Positions 13,201 to 28,300 of a stretch of DNA of 64,000 nt are shown here, piece by piece (position 1 is the first letter of the stretch; each line of letters opens with the position of its first letter). The stretch spans positions 59,994,957-60,058,956 of the forward strand of contig CM055096.1 in the NCBI GenBank assembly GCA_029204225.1, written 5' to 3'. The notes beneath the pieces are model-generated. The model ran no database searches. It was not told the origin of the DNA and worked only from the letters and a program-made list of their open reading frames with translations. This DNA is from Diphasiastrum complanatum (lineage: Eukaryota; Streptophyta; Lycopodiopsida; Lycopodiales; Lycopodiaceae). The position numbers were made by a program, and so were the translations under genes.

Positions 13201-16200
13201 AAATGAGTGTACAAATGCCCCTATAAATATCCTACCAATGAACCCTAAAATAGGAATTCAAAAGTAAAGGGAGGCAAAATGTGGAGGGAAAATAGTGCGC
13301 CCTCCTACGGGCCCCCACTCCACATATAACCATATAATAAGGGCCCAAGGCCAGTCAATGTCATAAAAAAGGACCCAGTGCGGGTCATAAGCATATAAAA
13401 AGGCTTTGGGGCCTGTACATAACTAATTTAAAATGCGTAATCAGAAATATACATAACCAACAGTAAATGTAAAGAGGCTTGTGGAATATATGCAGAGTAG
13501 CCCAGTAGGCCTGTACCCTGTAGTCCGTAACTCTCCCTGGCTATAAAGAACATTGCCCCCAATGTAGACAAAATAAGATAAGAACCAGTGCCAGAGAAAA
13601 ATACTGCATCAAGATATCCCATCTGAGAAAGGAACATCAAGAGAAGCCGGAGCATCCGGAGAAGCAATGGGAGCTGCAAGTGATCGTGCCTGATCAGCCA
13701 GGATAGGGGTATGATTAAAAACATCAATGGGCTCCCAAGTAGCCTCCTCACAAGGAAGTCTCCAATCTGATATGAAAGCTGCTGATACATCTGCGTGCTA
13801 GGAAAAGAGTGTGCGCTGGCAACCTCAACATGCAGGGGATGAGGCGTAGTGACTGGCATAGCACGAATGCGTGTAGTAATATGACTGCTGAGAAACGAGT
13901 GAGTGCTACCCGTGTCAACAAGGGCAATAAACTCACGACCAATGATACGTACGCGAAGACGGATATGGCGTGGACCCGGCTTACCGGCCCAAGTAGCATA
14001 AGCAAGCTGAGCATGGCATACAGCTAGATCAGGGGGATCAGGAACAGGCTCAGTGGGTGTGGCAAACTGATCAACAGGTGGGTCAACATCAAGATTATGA
14101 AGGCATATGGCAGAATCAGGACTATCAACAGGTGTGTCAGCATCATGGAAATAGACGGCAGTAGCAGCGGCAGGCTGTTGGCAATCACGGGCGATATGAT
14201 CAGGACTCTTACAGTTGAAACATAAGCGCTTTTCACGGATCTCAGACATCTTAGGCTGTGAGTAGCGACGAACAAAAATAGGACGAGGAGAAAAAAGAGG
14301 ACCTGGTGCAGAAGGAAGAGTGGACGAAGGTGAATTGACAGATGTGGGACTAGCAGAGGATGGAGAGGAAAAAATAGGACGTGTGAAAGGACGCGAAGGA
14401 CGAGAAACAGAGGAAGAGATGGGAGAGTACTTGTGCTGCAGTGCGGTAGCAAGGGAGATGGCGTGAGAAAGAGTGAGTGGAAAAAAAGAAGAAACATCAT
14501 ACCTGAGTGCGCCTCGTAGACCAACAACGTAGCGAGAGATGAGCTCCAATGTAGAAATATCTGGGAATAGATAGGAAAGCTCTGTAAACCGTGTCGTATA
14601 AGCAGCCAAGTCACCAGTGTGAGATAAACTGCGAAAGATGTCGCGCTGTCGAATAAGCCACTGAAGATCAATCATCGCTAGGCGGAGTGCTGTCATAAAC
14701 TCTGTCCAACTAGCAAGGCCAGGGCGTGAAGCCGTCTGGCGAAACATGCGCCACCAAGTAGTGCCGTACTTCGTCAAGGTAAGTGGAAGACGGTATGCGA
14801 GGCTCAGAAGATGTAGGGGAAGTATCCATGGTCAAGGAATGCAGGAAGTGAAGAGAGTGTAAGAAAAGCTTAATATCGGAGGGAGCGGACTTTTGTCGTC
14901 ACCCCAAATACGCTTTAGGTACACAAACGACACTAAGAGCAAGAAAGGAAATGACAAATGTCAAGAAAAGGTGTGGAAAGCAAGGAAAAACCAGCAAAGA
15001 TACCTCTCGATAGAGCTCCAAGCGTGTGCGAAGAGCTGGCTGGAAAATGCGACCACAAGGAGAATGAAAGTGGGCGCTGGACAGCCTCCAATCAATGCTG
15101 AAAATATGGCTGGAAATCTGTGGAAAACGTGATGAAATAGGGCGATGGACAGCCTCCAATCAAAACTGAAATATGGCTGAAACTCTGTTGGAACAATGGC
15201 TGACAAATGTGATGAAGTAGGGCGCTGGACAGCCTCCAATCAATGCTGAAAAGATGGCTGAGAATCCTCTCCCTGAATCAAATGGAGGATTCAAAAAAAA
15301 AGAGGGAAAAGGATTTGGAACTTGGGCGCCGGAAATAATCGGCCCAAAAAAAAAAAAAAAGAAATTCCGGCCGCCAAATTTAGCGGAAGTACTTCCGCTA
15401 ACTATCTGCTAAAGCTCCGCCAAGGAAAATGCTCTGATGGGAGTTGGTCCTCCTCCAAACTGTGCTGAATGTTGCTGAAGCAAAGAGACGAAAGCCCTCA
15501 GCAAAGAGAGAAAAAATCAGCAAGGAAAATGGCTCCAATCATAAAATCAGATCTGAAATTCAGCAATCAGGAAAGTGCTCTGATACCAAGTTATGATCAA
15601 AATCTCAGGTGTTGAATCAATGAAGCATAAAAGACAGCAATAGACTAAAGCCCTACAAGCAATAGACAAGACAATAGGTTCTCCCACGAAGAGCCCAAGC
15701 AATATCAATCAATAATCTGAAAAATGAGTGTACAAATGCCCTTATAAATACCCTACCAATGAACCCTAAAATAGGAATTCAAAAGTAAAGGGAGGCAAAA
15801 TGTGGAGGGAAAATAGTGCGCCCTCCTACGGGCCCCCACTCCACATATAACCATATAATAAGGGCCCAAGGCCAGTCAATGTCATAAGCATATAAAAAGG
15901 CTTTGGGGTCTGTACATGACTAATATAAAATGCGTAACCAGAAATATACATAACCAACAGTAATGTAAAGAGGCCTGCGGAATATATGCAGAGTAGCCCA
16001 GTAGGCCTGTATCCTGTAGTCCGTAACTGTGTGAAATATCTCGAACTTGACTTTTGATATACTTTAAGCTAGCCTGATGCAAAAGTTTTCCAGGCCTTAG
16101 CTATCTCACATTAAACAAGAAATCAATGACTTTTAGCTGTATTCAAGTCTTGGTGGGTAAACGCTTGCTCAAACCAGTGGAAGATATATTTCAAGTCTTT

Positions 16201-19200
16201 GTATCTATGTTTGTAGAACTTGAAGTCCTGAAGAAATATACATAACCGACAGTAAATGTAAAGAGGCCTGCGGAATATATGCAGAGTAGCCCAGTAGGCC
16301 TGTATCCTGTAGTCCGTAACTGTGTGAAATATCTCGAACTTGACTTTTGATATACTTTAAGCTAGCCTGATGCAAAAGTTTTCCAGGCCTTAGCTATCTC
16401 ACATTAAACAAGAAATCAATGACTTTTAGCTGTATTCAAGTCTTGGTGGGTAAACACTTGCTCAAACCAGTGGAAGATATATTTCAAGTCTTTGTATCTA
16501 TGTTTGTAGAACTTGAAGTCCTGAAGAAAGAATGTCTAAGTCTTTCTGATGTGGAGTGTTCTTTTATTCAGCGACACTTCAAAATCGTTGTAATCAAGTT
16601 TATATGTAAGATCTCTAGATTGTATTTGGCCTTACTTGTGGTGTATGAATTGCCCAGCATGAATCCAATTGTCAAAACTTATTTCCTAAAAGCTCACAAT
16701 ATAATCTCATAGTAGGTTTGCCAGTTGAGACAAGATTGTAAGGTATGAAGATTTACCTGGTCTTATTTGTTAATGTTTTTGTAAAAAAGCATCTTCATCA
16801 GAATATAAGGTAATTCTGGTAACTAATTTTCAGAAACTGTTGAGAGGGGCTCAAATTACCTTTTGGGCTGTGACAAACTTTTGTGACCATGTCAATGTGC
16901 CTCTTGCCAAAGACCTTACTGAGCAGATTCGCAAATTTTGCAATGACAAAGGAATGGTATGTGCACCATGTTCATTATTGGTTTGCTGTAGTTTTGCCTC
17001 CAGTTTCATCAGCATGTGAATATAAGGCTCTCATCTGTGCATATGCTGAAACATCAAATAAATATCCTGGACATCAAATCTTCTCTATTTTCTGTCATAC
17101 AAAATCTGCTCTTTGATTTGCTGTGGAATAGTTTCAAATAACCGTCCATACATGCATTAGTCTTCTTCTTGAAACACAATTTCACAGTTTGTGACTATGC
17201 TATGGAATGTGTAGGACATAAATGCAGATTACTGGGTGTTTAAAGAAGCAGCAGATATGACAATGTGCTCTGTTGACGTCAGGGTACAGGCCATGTTTAA
17301 AACTATGAGATCAAAGTCAGTTCAGAATTCCCCCCCTGAATTCATCCTCTGTCTTCTTCCTCAGAAAAATTCTGAGCTCTACGGTCAGCTTCCCTCTAGA
17401 GCCATGATCTTTATTTCTATAAGCAAATATCTTAGCTTCTGAGGACGGTAAGTTTGATAGGTAGCTTTCCATTTCATCCTTATGGTATATTATCTATTTT
17501 TTCTATTTTTTCTCTTGAAGATAGCAGTAGTGCAATTTTTACTCTGAAAAGCTTCATCACATGACTGTGACAAGCACAACATTCGAATTTGCGAAAAGAT
17601 TTTTGGACTTTGATAATTGATAGATGTATAGTTATTCATCGCCTGATGAGTCATCAGTTCAACATAAGTATCGTAATTTTGTACTCATTTTCGGCTAGAA
17701 GAAATAAATTAGAGCCATTTCTACAGCTAAGCAAGGACTACTTGTGCTAAAAGCACATGAAAATCAATTTCCGCAATTCTGTAAGTACAAGTGAACCAAA
17801 GTGCATGAAAAACACCATTGATGACTTCCAAAGATGTAGTTTTTATATAAGAGAGAACTCTATCTTTAAACCATGGTTACCAAGAAAACCTTGACATTCT
17901 TTTCACTAAACAAACAACATGATCCCAGAAAAATTCTTCCTAAGAGCTAGGCATGGAACATACTCTCTTAGGATTAAGCATGAAGTTTTCCAACTGCAAA
18001 GCTGGAGTTCTCTCACCATCCAAAAAAGGGCCAACTTTGTAAGAATCAAGGGCCATTTTTAGAACTTGCTCTTCAAGTTAGAAAGTTGAATCAAGAAGCA
18101 CAAGCCAAATTATTAAGAAACCTTTGTAGTGTAATTGCCATGAAATATACTTTGTAAGTTTTAAACCTTTCTACACTTTTGAATTGAAGGCAATCGAGTC
18201 TGACGTTATGACAAAATGAGAGTATTTCTTTGGAAAGTACGTACATCCTTCAAATTCTAAGCCTACTTAAGGTAGGGCAGCATGATAGTAATAGCAACGA
18301 AGAGTATTTCAAAACACAGTACATGGAAAAAGATGTGAGACAAACCTAAAAACTTGAAGTGGGTAGTGAATTGTCGCAAGCAAGTTTTGATCAATTAAAG
18401 CAAGATAATTGTTGATGTATCACTCTAAATATTGTAGACCCTCAAAAACCCTATATCCTTGGTACGGATGTGAGTGAGATTGTTGTGGGGGCAATGCTAA
18501 TGCAAGAGGGAAGGCTTGTAGCCTTTGAGAGCAAGAAGGCTTGTAGCCCTCAAAACATTCCCTAACTCATGAGAAAGAGTTGTTTGCCATTATCCATGCA
18601 TTGTGGCGGCATTGTTTGTATGGATCCAACTTTATGTGTACACTGATCATGATACCTTGAGGTATTTCAAACAACCTGATCTCAAAGGCTGAAAGGCGAG
18701 ATGGTCTGAACTTATGCAAAAATTTCAGATGAAAATTTGGTATAAGAAGATAGCAAAAAATCGAGTGGCTGATGCGTGGTCTCGGATAATGTATCAAATA
18801 TCGTTTGTGGTCTTTGAGATTGAATCGTTAGTTGGGGTTAAGAAGGCTCAAGTAGAGGATCCTTAGTTTGAGAAAGTGGAGCTTGAGGTGAGACATTCAT
18901 TCCCTTTGATCTCACTTATCTTAAGTATACCATTGAGGATGGTTTTATTAAGAGGAATGGCAAATGTCTCATTCTAGCTTGTGAGGATCTGTGTAAGAAA
19001 ATTTTGCATTATGTCATGATAGCCCTAGTACAGGTCATCCTGGTAGGGATAAAATCTATGAGTTGATTCGACGTATGGTCTAAGTTAAACAAAGATGTCT
19101 ATTGTTATGTGACATGTTGCTTCATGTGTCAAGTTAATAAGGCTGATAAGATTAAACTTCCTGAATTGTTACACCCATTGGCTATTCCAAAGGAGAGATG

Positions 19201-22200
19201 GGAGAGTGTTTCGATGGATTTATCACACACTTGCTCCATACACAAGTTTAATGTTATAATGGTTTTGTTGATAGACTCGCAAAAATAGCTCATTTCATAC
19301 CAACACATAAAAGTATATATTATATATGCACTTCAGAAGAGTGCATTTAGTATTCTCACCTTACTAATATTCACCAAAACATGTCTATCATAGGATGCAT
19401 GATGAAAATCATCTTATTTGTTGAAACGACAAGTGTATCTATGTATTTGTTTGTGTTTTGAGTATAACACATAAATGATATATCTTGTTTGTTTACAGCA
19501 CCTTTCAAAAGATATTGTGGCACAAGATGTTTGATACCTTCTCAATGTATTGTGCTTTATCAAAATCCTCACTTCACGGAGACATACCTCACTTCTCTCG
19601 TGGTGCAACTTAATGCAAAAGTAAAGCTTTTGAGTTCTCTAGAAGGTGCAAGAAAAGCTAAATTAACATGCTATTCAAGTTAATGCCTTTCATTATCAGA
19701 ATGCCTGACTTTGATTTTGGTTGCCTATGGAAGATGGGAGGATGTCATGCATGTTCAGTTATGCCATTACCTAAAGTACAAGGCATTCCATCCATCATCT
19801 TTGGGATGGAGATATCACAAGGATCTGTTAGTGATCCTATAATACCTTCCATTGCAGCTGTGAGCATTCAATTCTTGTACTTCTAGTAGTCTTCTAAGCA
19901 TTTCAAATGAATCTTTGTGGTTTAAAATCAATATAGCCTTGACAAGAAATGATTGAACTTAAACATCATGGTATAAGCATCATATTTTGTGCCCTTAGAA
20001 GAGAGACATGATAAGGTCATGGTGTTTCAATTCCCATACCGAGATATGAATTTTTACAAGTCAACATCAGCCAATTGTATTGAGTATTGACTATCCAATT
20101 GACTACTTGTGTCGATTGGATCAAAAGCATAGTGGTTTTTATTGCACTTGTACTTACCTTGAAAGTAAGCATGACTAGAACAAGGCTCTTAGTTGGATAG
20201 CTAAATACTTCATTGTAGCCAATGAAGATAAGATCTAAACCTTATTCTTTCTACATGTACACGAGTTCATCAGTAGACAGTTGAACTTATAGGATCTTAG
20301 ACTTTTTGAACCATTATCTTACAATTTGGGTGCAAAAATACCACTGCTCATTCGTTCAAACAAGGGCATATAAATTTAACTCTTGTATCCCATTCAAAGA
20401 ATGCCGACCTAAAAAGCTATGTGTGATCGCTTTTTGAAGAAAGTATTGATTCTTTTCTAGCAATAAAATAAATAATTGATATTAAATTGAGGTGTTAAGG
20501 AAAATTCAAATCTATGCTAGTGAAGGCGTCTTGTCCTCTCATTGAGCTGAGGATGCATAAGAGTCCTTTTTTATATTCTCTAAAACTATATGAGAATTTA
20601 TGGTAAGTATGCCACTCAAAACTTGCTATTTGTCCCACTAGATTTGCTCATACTTAAAATATATGAGTTTTTCTATCTCATGTACCACTTCCCGCCCCCC
20701 CCCCGCTCTCTCTCTCTCTCTCTCTCTCTCTCTGGGCTATCATCACTGACTCATTTTGTCCATTTGCTCATATTCCTACCCTTCATTGCTACTTGTCCAT
20801 TGATCAATGCAATCCACTTGTCTTGTGCCAGAGACATCGAGGATTTGAGCTATTAATCCATGCTGCAGTCCCTATGTTGGCCACACTACTCAACCTTGCA
20901 GATGTCTCTGGCTTCCCTTCATCTTGGAGTATCAACATCATCCATTCCATTCATAAATATGGTGCCCCATGAATCTTTATTAGTATCGTACTGTTATGAT
21001 GGACCTGTCGTTGTAAAGCTGCATGGCACCATTCTACAATTACATGCATTGGCCAGGTAGGATCCGATGGTGTTTCCACGTAGTTCAAAATTGACCTCTT
21101 TAGAATCAGATGAATCATGGTTTTGAACCAGGTCCCTCCCAAAAGAATCGACAAGAAAATTTTAATTACAATCTCAATTGCTAGTTGGTATGATGAAACT
21201 CAAAGTTGGTCCAATACGAATCTAAGGCCATGGGATAGTCCTAAGGCTAGCTATTGAGGCAAGACCAGGAACCTAGCTACATCCATCTCCAAGAAATGGG
21301 TCAAGTGGGCTTAACCCCCAACTGACCATGCCATACACAATCATTGTATCCATCTAATGCATTGATGCATACTTGTGGGTTGATGCGAGATATAAATGCC
21401 AAGTGTCTCTAGAAGGCAGGAGGCCTAGGAAAACCAAGACAACTGATATTCCTGACTATGAAGATGTGAAGTAATTATTGCTTTTAATATCTGTGCTCAA
21501 AATCTAGAAACATCCTGACCCTCTTTATATATGTAAGCTGGAAAATGGCTCCAAGTTGTAAAGGTGAAACTGCAAATTTTACCAAAATAATTTGATGTGG
21601 ACAAAGGGCTTAGCCCTTATCATGCACAGTAACATGGTAACCTAAAGGCATGAGATATTGGCCCAATCGGATGAATTGAGACCTGTACACCATGCCTCAG
21701 CTGGATACAAGGCTATGGGGTGACAATGGCATCAAAGAGCTGACACTTACTCAGGGCCTCTGGAATAGACTTCTTGAAGCAGAAACCTATTTGGACTAGG
21801 AAAGCATGGCCCTTTCAAAGTCTATAGCTACAATTGCCTATCTCATACCAAAAACAAGACCAATGAAAAGCAGCTCCAAATAATTGTATGATGATTAGGT
21901 CTTGGTCTCCATCTCTTGTATATGCAAACAACGTGGTCTTGTTTCAACTTCTACAAGTGAAGTGTAGGGATCTCCAATGTGATCTTAGCTTTTTACTATA
22001 CATATCCATGAGCTAGAGGACATCATACACATAAGGAAAGGGAACGAAGGCAACTAGATTATATTCTAGTCTTCATATCTTGTATATGCCAATAATGTTA
22101 TCTAGTATTAATATTCTATACATGAACTGTAGGCACGTATGGATGCATCGAAATAGTTCTTTAAACCAAAAGACTTCAAGTGAATACTTTGAGGATGAAA

Positions 22201-22764
22201 ATTATGGTTTTCCAATGACTTCAAGCCTTCTTTCTTCGTGAATATTATGTCTTGGGATCCAACCTTTGAGGTGGTCTCATCTTACACATGTCACATACCT
22301 ATGAGTCCAATTTCATAGTTCCTGTTTCTAATATGAAGCTAGGGAATGGACAAAACTAAAGGAAGGAATATTCTTTCCTAGTCACCATGGAAAGAAAATT
22401 CTAAGAGACATCTGTAGAAGGTTCTCTTTATGTTGACCGACTCAATATACAACCAAGGGGATTCCATTGTGCATAATGACTCTCCATTAGGAGTAGGGGA
22501 CTAAGTCACAGAGTTTGTATTCCACATATGTGAATCCAAATTGGTAGCATTAGCTTAGCCATAGCCTAGAGGCTGAAAATAATCTAAGATGGGAGCTTAG
22601 AAAGTAGTGTTTCACTTAATTTTAAAATATTTTAAAATCATGGGACTACCATGAGGGTGACACATCATGGGCTCTTCATCTCCCTATATATGTCCTAGTA
22701 TTTTGTATTTTATAAAATCTTTTTCATTTTCAACTATCCAAGTTTGAATTATCCACTCTTCTTC

Positions 22765-22800
<36 letters not shown>

Positions 22801-25298
22801 TGGGGGTGAACACTGCGAAGACCAAGGTTATGGTCTTCAACACTTCTCGAGCTTTCATGCAACACTAGGAGCTCACCCTAGATGGATAGGCCTTAGAGGT
22901 AGTTTCTTCTTATACTTATTTGGGATACTCTTTTTTGGTCCTACCTTCAGCATGCGACAGGCAAACACCACCCGACTTGGGAAGGGGCATTCCTCCCTCG
23001 TTCAGCTTGAGCGGTTCTGTTTCAGGAAGTTCATCTGAGATGCACGCAGTAAGTGTAGACTTTTTGATACTATTGTCACCCCCACAACCTTGTATGCAGC
23101 AGAGACATGGTGTACCGGTCTTCCCTCATCACATTGGGCTAGCATTTCACGCTTACAGACCACCATGTTAGCTCGTATGATTCGGGCGAAGCCCTCGGTT
23201 CCACATGAGATCCTTCTTGCATAGTTTGCCGTTCCACCCATTCAGATAGATGCCGCTTTCCAGCTTATTGTATACATTCAGAGAGTTCAGGCTCTACCAG
23301 ATGCAGATATGCAGTATACACAGACAACACTTGCTTCCTCACACTCCCTTCATGACCAGGGCTATCGGCGGTCGTGGTTTTCTCAGGCATCCCACTTCCT
23401 TCTTGAGTCATTTGGTATTAGCGCTCCCATCATGTACTCATCAGTATATCAGGCGATTTTTATATCGGGCATATCTCGATCGTACGTGGAGGGGACAGCT
23501 TGGGGTCAAACCCGCCTATTACTAGACTCACTTTATTGAGCTTGGCATAGCAGGGCTCCCAGTTTTGCCACACTATTTGGACTCAGGATTATCACACAGT
23601 CTCAGATTTACATTGGGACAGCTCCGCGTGTCGTCACATTAGCTGGCTATTGAGACTGGGAGATTCCAGGGTATCCCGAGAGAGGCGCGGATTTGTCAGT
23701 TATGTTCCTTGGATGAGGTGGAGTCAGAGGAGCACTTTATCTTTAGGTGCCCGGTGTATTATGAGATCAGAGGGAGATACTATTGTTTGTTTCGTGACAC
23801 GCCAGTCACCCTACGATCCCTCCTAGCTTATGAGGACTCCCGATGTGCTGCACTCATGATACGAGAGATGTTCATACTGTGACAAGACTTGTGTCAGCAT
23901 ACAGTTCAGCAGAGTCATGTCTCTCAGCCTCAGATCACTTCTTTCTTCTCCAGGAGGAGAGGACGAGACCTAGTATTTGATGATGATGATGATGGCGACG
24001 ACTTACCTGCCCATAGAGATCGGAGACAATGTCCCACCCATACTCATGTTGCAGCATGAGCTACTCGACCTATCACGAGGAGACCTCATCCTCCTAGACG
24101 ACGTCAACGACCGCCAGCGGTCCTTCATGCTGCTGCTCGCATTACATCCTTTTATAGCATCAGCAGGACAAGATTGGTTGATAGTGTCATACCTTATTCA
24201 TGACATTTAGCAGTATATATGCTCCCACATGTTCTAGATATCATCACATCTACTTCAGTTCATAGCATTTAGATTTGCTAATTCTGTTATCGTTTTGGAG
24301 ACGTTACATACGCTCCCATGGTTACCACATACATGACATGTACATTTACTAGTCTTATATGCCTTTTGGCATGGAAAAGACATTAATAAAGCTTTTTTTC
24401 TTCTTTCTCTCATGTTTGCATGAGTTTTGCACTAGATGGGGCCTAGGAGTGAACATTGGGAAGACTAAGGTTATGGTCTTCAAGACCTCTCAAGCATTCA
24501 TGCAGCGACAGGATGTCAATTTACAGCAACATGGACCAAGATCTGAATCAGATCCACAAGTGTGATTGGATGTTAGATTAGATCAACCTATCAATCTACA
24601 CAAGATTAGATAGCATTTAGATCAAATCTAGATGAAGAAATCTAGCAAGAACAATCATTTATGACCAAAACTTGAGCTTGCTAGTTTCACACGTGTGAAA
24701 ACCTGTCAGAGTACGGACAGTAGGCTGCTGAGTATGAAGTATACTAAGCTAAGAACCCAATCAATGCATAAAATAGCAAGACAAATGGAGAGATCACTAA
24801 AAAAAATGCACCAAAACCAAGATTAAGCTTCCATGTTCATTATGGCCAAATGAGGCACTATATATACATGAAGGAGAGCTCGAGCTGCTGTTGAGTCACT
24901 GATCTGGCACGTGTGAGAGTGCCCAAGTAGTTTAAATGACATGCAATAAGAATTTGCATCATGCAATAAAAAATGCAAGTAGTTTAAATGACATGCAATA
25001 ATAATTAGCATCATGCAACCAAAAGAAAGTGCTCAGCATTGAGGGCAGAATGGGCGCCCTCCCCAATCTGGGATTTTATTACAAGGCAAGCGATACATGA
25101 AGCCCCAGGAAGATCCGGGCAGTTCTCAGCTGATACAATGCAAATCTGTCCAGAAATGGTAATCTAAGCTTTGGCCAAGAGAGGACAAGGATCCCTCACA
25201 AAGCCAAATGCACTCCTATTTATGCTGGAGTAGGGCGTGGAACCAAGAGGAGGAGGATGGTGGCTGCATGCAAAAGCTCTCCTCCTTGAAGAGGGTGT

Positions 25299-25360
<62 letters not shown>

Positions 25361-28300
25361 CTACTTGTCTCACCAACCATTAGGTGAAGGTACATTGAAT
25401 TTAGACATTTAATGGCCATAGGCCCTTAACTTAGAACATAGGCCTCTTAAAAATGAAATTCACATGAATTGACAACATAGAATTCTAATGGTCCAACTAG
25501 CTTAGAACCGCCATTCCTTCATGTATTGCTTGTGCTTCCTTGTAGCCCTCTTGGCATGACTCTTGGCTGACACACAAGCCTCACACAGTCTAGCCGGCCT
25601 CTTTCAGTCTGTGTACATAGTTCGCCAAAAAGTTGATGGTGGTGTGTGATTGTCCTTAGTGGAAGCGTCCTTCCCTGACCCATGGCATGCAGAGGGGTCC
25701 ACCCTATGTACTAGGCCAAGTCTGACTAGACGAAGATTTCCCCAGGCGAGGACAACCCTTATCCTGTCATAACAAACAATTTACCAGTATCTAAAAATAA
25801 GGAAATAAATTCTATGTCCATCTCATGTGTATTTCTCAAGATATCTTGATTTCTAGTGTGTAGAACGTGATTTTTATTGTTGATTTTGCATCCACACTTG
25901 TGAATACTGTAGGATGCTACTATTGTACGGACATGGAGAGTAGCAAGTCGGATCTAAGTGCTTATGACATGCATTTTCAAGTTCTAGCATGTGTAAAGTG
26001 ATGATTTCTATCTTGTAGCTAAATCTAGATGTGCAACCAAATTTGGCTAAAGATCTTAGATCCATCAACTATGTTTTGGATCTGTTTTTTTCATAGCAGC
26101 TACATGTGAATAATTTTTCACACCTTTATGATAAAACACAACTAATTCAAAAAAGCCCCTTAATGCTATCAAGTCTATCTGACAGGTGCAACATCGCCAC
26201 AATTGTAAACAAGAATCTCATCAACAAAGTTAACCACAAATTTGCCAATAAACAGTCTAAGCACATCGGTCATTAACATCATGAATGTTGCAGGGGCTTT
26301 AGTCAATCCAAAGGGCATAACTAGAATTCATAGCATCCAAAGCGAATTCGGAAGGCAGTCTACACATCCTCTTCGCGAACTCTCACCTGATGATAACCAC
26401 TCTTCAAGTCAATTTTGCTAAACATTGTAGCACCATGAAGGGCATCCAAAAGGTCATATGTACGTGGCATAGGATATCTATGCTTAACTATTATCTTGTT
26501 CAAGCCTCGATAATCCACACACATCCTCCAAGACCCATCCTTCTTTTTCTACCATAATGATCGGAGAGGCAAAGGGGGAGAAGCTAGGTCTTACCTCCCC
26601 TTCGACAAGATTGTCCCCAATCAATGCTTCGCACCTCTTCCTCCTCTTTCAGACTCCTATAAGGTGGTCTATTGACAAGAGATGATCTAGGAATTAACTC
26701 AATCTTATGTTCCGCATTTCTTTTACGGGGTGAAACAGACGGAAGTTCACTTGTGAACACATCGATAAACTCTTCTCTAATATGACGATCTAGGTTCTTA
26801 ATAAGGTTAGTTTGTTCTTGACATACATCATACTCACAAGCAAAAATAGACATATCATACAATAAGCAAACATACATGCACTTATAGTGAACCTTACACA
26901 GTTGCGTCGCCATGATCAAAGGTCTTGGAGGTATATCAGGCTCATCACGCAAGGAATGAATCTTGCCATCGTGCTGAAATTTGTATACATGAGTATCCCA
27001 AGCAATGTAAGGTTTCCTATTCACATGCCAACAAATTTTAGGCACCACATCAAAACGAGCCAAACGGGTATAAGATCTAACTTCTCAGTAATGCCTTGAA
27101 TGGTTAGAGGCATACCCACAACCTTGGCATCCCATACTTCCGCACCCTTTCCATCAGCCATTTCGACTGTGCACTGGTGTCAAGATGGTTGTGTGCTCAC
27201 TCTTAACCATTCAATCAAAGCAGATTTAATAACATTATGTGAGGACCCATCATAGTTGCATCGAACTGCGGTGATGGCTTTTTGGCCCCCCAATAGGAAA
27301 ATAAACGAAAGAAAGAAAGATTTGAACCTTCTTCCAACTAAAACTAAGATAGCCTGTTCGAATCAGCCAATTCAAATCAGGTGGTAAAATAGAATCAAAA
27401 CATATCTGCCACACAATTGTCCACGTATAACAATGAAAGAAGTACAAGGAAATTGATACCCGTATTGTGCCACTTTGGATAACTATGGCAAAGGAACCGA
27501 ATTCACCTTTAGAATCATCGACACATTCATAAGTCGTGGAGCACCCTGAGGTTCCTCTTGCTCAAGCTCTTCAATGTGCATTGAAGTGGCCTCTTCGACT
27601 TGTAGGTTATATGAGGTTCGTGAAGGGTTACATGGGCACTCCTTCCATCTATGCCACCCTAGACATCAAAGCAAAGATTGTTTTTTTTGCCCGCTCTTGG
27701 TCTTGTGGCGATAGCATCGAAAAGCGCGGGCCCTTGGACATTGGACGTCCCATATCACCCTTTGCCTTTCGAGGCACCTGCACATTTACTCTTCTTGGGA
27801 CTCTGAACTTGCTCTTGTGAGGATTGACCCTTCCATTTCTTGAATTTCCTCTTTTCCCAAGGTTGAAACCCTCCTACAGTAGGCGTTTCAGGCTCCTTGG
27901 CCTTTTTTCCATCCTCATAGTATAGGCCCATCTGTAATGCCCTATGGAGACTTGGAGCCTGCTCCTTCCTCATGAAAGGCCGAAGGATATCATGCAAGCC
28001 CTCCACAAAATGGAATACCTGCAAGAACATAGGGACTTCCTCTGGTGAAAGCCACTCATGAAGTCTTCTTACGATCGATCTTGCTGAACAACTTTGCACC
28101 ATGCAATGCATCCAACAATTCATCTATTTGCCACACAAGATACTTGTGCCTTATCGTGAGCTTATTCAAGCCTTGATAATCTACACACATCCTGAATGAT
28201 CCATCTTTCTTCTTCACCAACAAAATTAGTGCAGCAAAGGGTGAATAGCTATACTCGTCGAGTATCCTTTTCACCTCGTCCTCCACTTTAAGGCTCATTC

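Larger units (their letters stand above)
13063..16033 (-). mobile_element. complete non-autonomous gypsy element carrying gag-protease only (TR-GAG type), with target duplications
   Basis: The element lies between identical GTGTG repeats (13063-13067 and 16029-16033). It has two direct LTRs of 465 and 440 bp, a PBS touching the 5' LTR, a purine tract touching the 3' LTR, and one gag-protease frame. RT, RNase H and integrase are absent. It would depend on a partner for copying. The LTRs are very similar, so insertion is fairly recent. It sits antisense in AGO intron 4. Boundaries are fixed by three independent signals (TSD, PBS, PPT). Confidence 0.92.

Noticed and set aside
14024-14671. Long open frame on the minus strand overlapping the gag-only element
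   Set aside because: It is a shifted frame of the gag-protease gene and encodes a Leu/Ser-rich, motif-free product.
25164-25419. Open frames across the (GA)n tract
   Set aside because: They encode Ser-Leu repeats from the microsatellite and have no domain.
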